Below the pieces are notes generated by a model that saw only the letters and a program-made list of their open reading frames with translations, searched no databases and had not been told where the DNA came from. Shown here one piece after another: positions 7,001 through 8,127 of a stretch of DNA of 8,127 bases; within the stretch, counting starts at the first letter, position 1, and every line of letters begins with the position of its first letter. Made by a program: the position numbers and the translations under genes. Source of the DNA: JAAYCI01 sp964371725 (GTDB lineage Bacteria; Bacillota; Clostridia; Oscillospirales; Ruminococcaceae); NCBI GenBank assembly GCA_964371725.1, contig CAYJNQ010000061.1, positions 1 to 8,127 of the forward strand. Direction: 5' to 3'.

Positions 7001-8127
7001 AGGCCGGTTTGTGCTTTGATGGTAAAGGAATGTTCGGTTTTTTCAAGGCTGTAGTTAGAAAAGGCAGGATCTGCCTGCAAAGCTTGCAAGGTTTCCTCCG
7101 ACATGCGGATGGTGTAGGTGCCGGGCAAAGCCGTGGTGATATGGTTCACTTTATTGTTTTCGCTGTCGAAGATTTCAAACAGTACACCGGCATTGGTTAG
7201 CGCCGTGTTCAGCTCGATGACATCGGTGGCCATCGGCCCTTTTGGCTCGCCTACATTTTGCAGCTTGTATCCGGTGCTCACACTGTTTCCGTAAAGAATT
7301 TCATCATCAGAAAATTCCGGTGAAATTTCAAGCGGCGCCGGGTTGATGGTTACGGTAATCGTTTTTTCAGAATCGTGATAGTTTTCGGCTGTGGCACGAA
7401 CGGTTACGGTGTAAGTGCCCGCCTCTGTCAATTGCCCCAGTGCTACTAAGGTGCTTGCTTCTCCATTTAAAAAATAGCTGTAATTTACCGTGGTTCCGGT
7501 AACATTGTTCACACTGGGAATGGCAAACGTGTGGGCAAGGGCATTGTAGGTTTCGGTGTAGTTGCTGGCTGTCCAGTTCATGGTTTTAAGAGGGTTCCAA
7601 ACAGCATAATAAGTCATACTCTCATGGCCATCCTCCGGTATCCGTGAGCCCACAGGATAAAAATCTGTGCCTCCATATACGAATGGATGCCAGCCAAGAA
7701 GATAATACCCGGCCGGCGCTGAAAACCCGGTTTCTGCCAGCGAAGGAGCGATGGCTGTTTCACCGTCAGCATAGTTTTCTGAGAAGGTTACATTTACCTT
7801 GCTGGGATCCACACGATCATAGTTGCTGTGAAAGACAAGGGTGTAAGACGAATCTTCATCGGCTGGGGCCGCAAAAGTGCCGGCCATACTGAACAGGCTG
7901 GCCGTTTGCCCGCCTTCAAGCATATAGTCGCCGGAAATATCATCATCACTTTCTTCGCCGGCAGATGTGTTGCCATCGATAGGCACACTGTCATCAGTGG
8001 CAAGGCTGCTGCTGTCATCGGTGGCAAGGCTGCTGCTGTCATCAGTGGCAAGGCTGCTGCTATCATCGGTGACAAGGCTGCTGCTATCATCGGTGACAAG
8101 GCTGCTGCTATCATCGGTGACAAGGCT
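4069..8127 (-). CDS. Giant modular surface protein (InlB-like, Ig/MBG repeats, C-terminal 3-TM anchor), 5' truncated
   Basis: The frame is open to the right edge, so at least 1352 residues are encoded and the true start, with any signal peptide, is outside. The GTG at 7986 is an internal valine codon without a ribosome binding site. Counted from base 8127: residues 1-48 are six SL(V/A)TDDSS-type octapeptides; 49-90 an acidic linker; about 95-179 an InlB B-repeat/Flg_new-like domain (GYYLLGWHPF...YYAVWNPL); about 185-1123 five modules of about 150-205 residues, each an Ig-like half ending near a (K)ATI or TINPA motif and an MBG-like half ending in an NY-type strand; about 1125-1197 a Pro/Thr/Glu-rich stalk; then membrane helices at about 1238-1260, 1285-1304 and 1318-1337. 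Charges (QKRK and VKRK in the first loop, a basic His-rich tail AKRHARHRHKA) predict outside-to-inside topology by the positive-inside rule. No LPXTG motif is present. The role is probably adhesion or cell-surface display; the ligand is unknown. It is convergent with the chemoreceptor gene. Confidence 0.88.
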   Translation of the reverse strand, partial: SLVTDDSSSLVTDDSSSLVTDDSSSLATDDSSSLATDDSSSLATDDSVPIDGNTSAGEESDDDISGDYMLEGGQTASLFSMAGTFAAPADEDSSYTLVFHSNYDRVDPSKVNVTFSENYADGETAIAPSLAETGFSAPAGYYLLGWHPFVYGGTDFYPVGSRIPEDGHESMTYYAVWNPLKTMNWTASNYTETYNALAHTFAIPSVNNVTGTTVNYSYFLNGEASTLVALGQLTEAGTYTVTVRATAENYHDSEKTITVTINPAPLEISPEFSDDEILYGNSVSTGYKLQNVGEPKGPMATDVIELNTALTNAGVLFEIFDSENNKVNHITTALPGTYTIRMSEETLQALQADPAFSNYSLEKTEHSFTIKAQTGLTLQLGAAPYSGIYDAKSHPILDYDKLSAVVQREDLQIPAQNVSYSYSTSGEDGPFLPLTSTTSLPTVTTVADAATQPIWVRVEALGYLADTVKVQATITRAELVVRSVSPAAIPFDVDGVTLPTLEYTFGDFSGAHGALGTTTDYENDLREELEASSDFELSTTARENSPVGNYLITVAGPETLANYTVEYRSEGYVDIVQSTGLVLAQVNGYHGDYDATSHNAFTYAVLLNGETITSGFTLYFSPTGEEGSFEPMTTTNRPTVRTANEDAPVSYWLYARMEGYVDSAVVKATATVNRADLYVHAQNVQQPYGTVIPAPFNYNFTNADDQATLPTAENPEAVRTELENHSTGTTAFRISTDATQNSPFGQYDIDAQGPAQLENYDVHYIDGKLTIEKLGTLQFNLADITASAYNGEYDALNHEMLNAVPTVRDQVGEVVDMSVAGSFVAYSQNINDMNAFVTEIPQIRNAGSYNLYVGAYHPGYDFALTSVPVHSTITPASLEISVLSYQSIPYNTAPNLNYTASPFKGNDSFEDLGIEVDVSTTVTNTSLPGTYPLNISGPAVSQDGNYAQSGAGNYTLRYTGGQIEIIENDELDVSANAYNGTYDAQEHEVVYNVSSGVPGARYEYSVNGGPFVDTAVPTIRDAGEYTVQIRVSAPGYESKTITVKATIAKRPVLVTVGTYEKTEGANDPTFVANFNGLQGSDALAHQISREEGEGVGTYSVTVAVTENPNYIVTVQNGVLNILAVENTVPTTPTTTPTTPTTPAPPDVPFVPEAPEVPEVLELPGLNGTPDIPETAETPDADAAPAPDAQNIAVAPADVAEESIATRILSALGLADFVSDMGVTIGDTTIPLAAAGGHWALVNLLLTIFTVLFTILLAIGHFVQKRKDREGYDEEEQHQAPVKRKTVAIICSALVSILSVVVFLLTENMSLPMALFDYWSVLMLVISVAQVLIYVLAHAKHTAKRHARHRHKA
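4072..4416 (-). other. C-terminal three-helix membrane anchor of the surface protein
   Basis: This part encodes WALVNLLLTIFTVLFTILLA and a following basic/acidic loop (VQKRKDREGYDEEE), then a second helix around IICSALVSILSVVVFLL, a short outer loop TENMSLPMALFDYW, a third helix, and the basic tail. An odd number of helices behind a long external stalk puts the C-terminus in the cytoplasm. From memory, closely similar tails (W-A/S-L-x-N-L, then L-T-E/D-x-M-x-x-P-M) recur at the ends of large gut Firmicutes surface proteins; I cannot give a family accession. Confidence 0.75.
4537..4755 (-). repeat. Pro/Thr then Pro/Glu/Ala-rich stalk coding region
   Basis: Low-complexity coding sequence: first PTTPTTTPTTPTTPAPP, then degenerate PEAPEVPEV units and an acidic PETAETPDADAAPAPDA stretch. 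Such stalks span the cell wall between membrane anchor and exposed domains. At the DNA level the Pro/Thr part is a degenerate nine-base repeat (GGCGTTGTG on the plus strand), so its length may vary between strains. Confidence 0.8.
4759..7575 (-). repeat. Five diverged Ig-like plus MBG-like module repeats within the surface protein
   Basis: The marker Y(N/S/H)GxYDAxxH recurs at the head of modules 2-5: YSGIYDAKSH, YHGDYDATSH, YNGEYDALNH and YNGTYDAQEH, with a variant YNALAH in module 1. Successive markers are about 204, 200 and 189 residues apart. Each module continues with an extended strand ending GxYxxxVR or similar, the ATIxxAxL junction, and a second half with a P(Y/F) entry and an NYxVxY-type exit. 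The module copies are well diverged, so this is an old internal duplication, unlike the nearly identical 24-bp array at the right edge. The last MBG half (about 73 residues) is the closest to the canonical MBG_2 pattern. Confidence 0.75.
7591..7845 (-). other. InlB B-repeat / Flg_new-like domain coding region
   Basis: About 85 residues starting YTLVFHSNYDRVDP and ending YYAVWNPL, with the family hallmarks of an opening beta strand, GYYLLGW followed by a YGGTDFYPVGSRI turn, and a closing Y(A)xW strand. It is a single copy between the acidic linker and the first Ig-like module. Related domains act as small beta-grasp spacers in Gram-positive surface proteins. Confidence 0.75.
7984..8127 (-). 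repeat. 24-bp in-frame tandem repeat array, six units, running off the window
   Basis: Exactly six 24-base units fill the last 144 bases and encode SLVTDDSS three times (8127-8056), SLATDDSS twice (8055-8008) and SLATDDSV (8007-7984). The three outer units are identical at the DNA level; the inner three differ from them at a few bases (GTC to GCC, GAT to GAC, ACC to ACT) and the last unit decays in its final two codons. The array probably continues beyond the window. Because the unit is a multiple of three, gain or loss of copies keeps the frame. Confidence 0.95.

Overview
The window looks like chromosomal DNA of a motile, low-to-mid GC Gram-positive anaerobe, most likely a gut clostridial lineage (Oscillospiraceae/Ruminococcaceae-like). 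This is an inference from purine-rich Shine-Dalgarno sites (AGAGGT, AGAGGGG), a sigma-A type promoter, a Thr-type class III cyclase, and a very large surface protein of InlB-like, Ig-like and MBG-like domains held by a C-terminal three-helix membrane anchor with no visible LPXTG signal. No rRNA, tRNA, CRISPR array, transposase or phage gene was seen.

Layout. Bases 1-351 (+) are the 3' end of a class III adenylate/guanylate cyclase whose N-terminal part lies left of the window. Closely behind it, 376-1368 (+), is an exported six-bladed NHL beta-propeller protein, probably in the same operon. Bases 1369-2012 carry no credible gene. Their first 330 bases hold four hairpins: two near-identical 35-base imperfect palindromes at 1410-1444 and 1583-1617, a terminator-like hairpin between them, and a perfect 14-bp hairpin at 1665-1696. 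The rest is AT-rich and ends in a promoter (1894-1922) and ribosome binding site for the next gene. Bases 2013-3692 (+) encode a membrane-bound methyl-accepting chemotaxis protein, followed by a strong intrinsic terminator. Bases 3764-4026 are a second gene-free stretch. From 4069 to the right edge, on the minus strand, runs one open reading frame of 1352 codons for a modular surface adhesin. Its start is beyond the window, and its N-terminal visible end is an array of six 24-bp tandem repeats coding for a Ser/Asp-rich octapeptide.

How the parts relate. The cyclase and propeller genes may form a signalling pair, with the extracytoplasmic propeller as a sensor or partner of a membrane-bound cyclase; this is inference from adjacency only. 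The chemoreceptor has its own promoter and terminator and is a separate unit. The adhesin is convergent with the chemoreceptor and has its own hairpin terminator. All three units concern sensing or contacting the outside. I see no clear evidence of a wholly new system. The points most worth a second look are the paired palindromes, the tandem array in the adhesin, and the unexplained intergenic stretch at 3764-4026.
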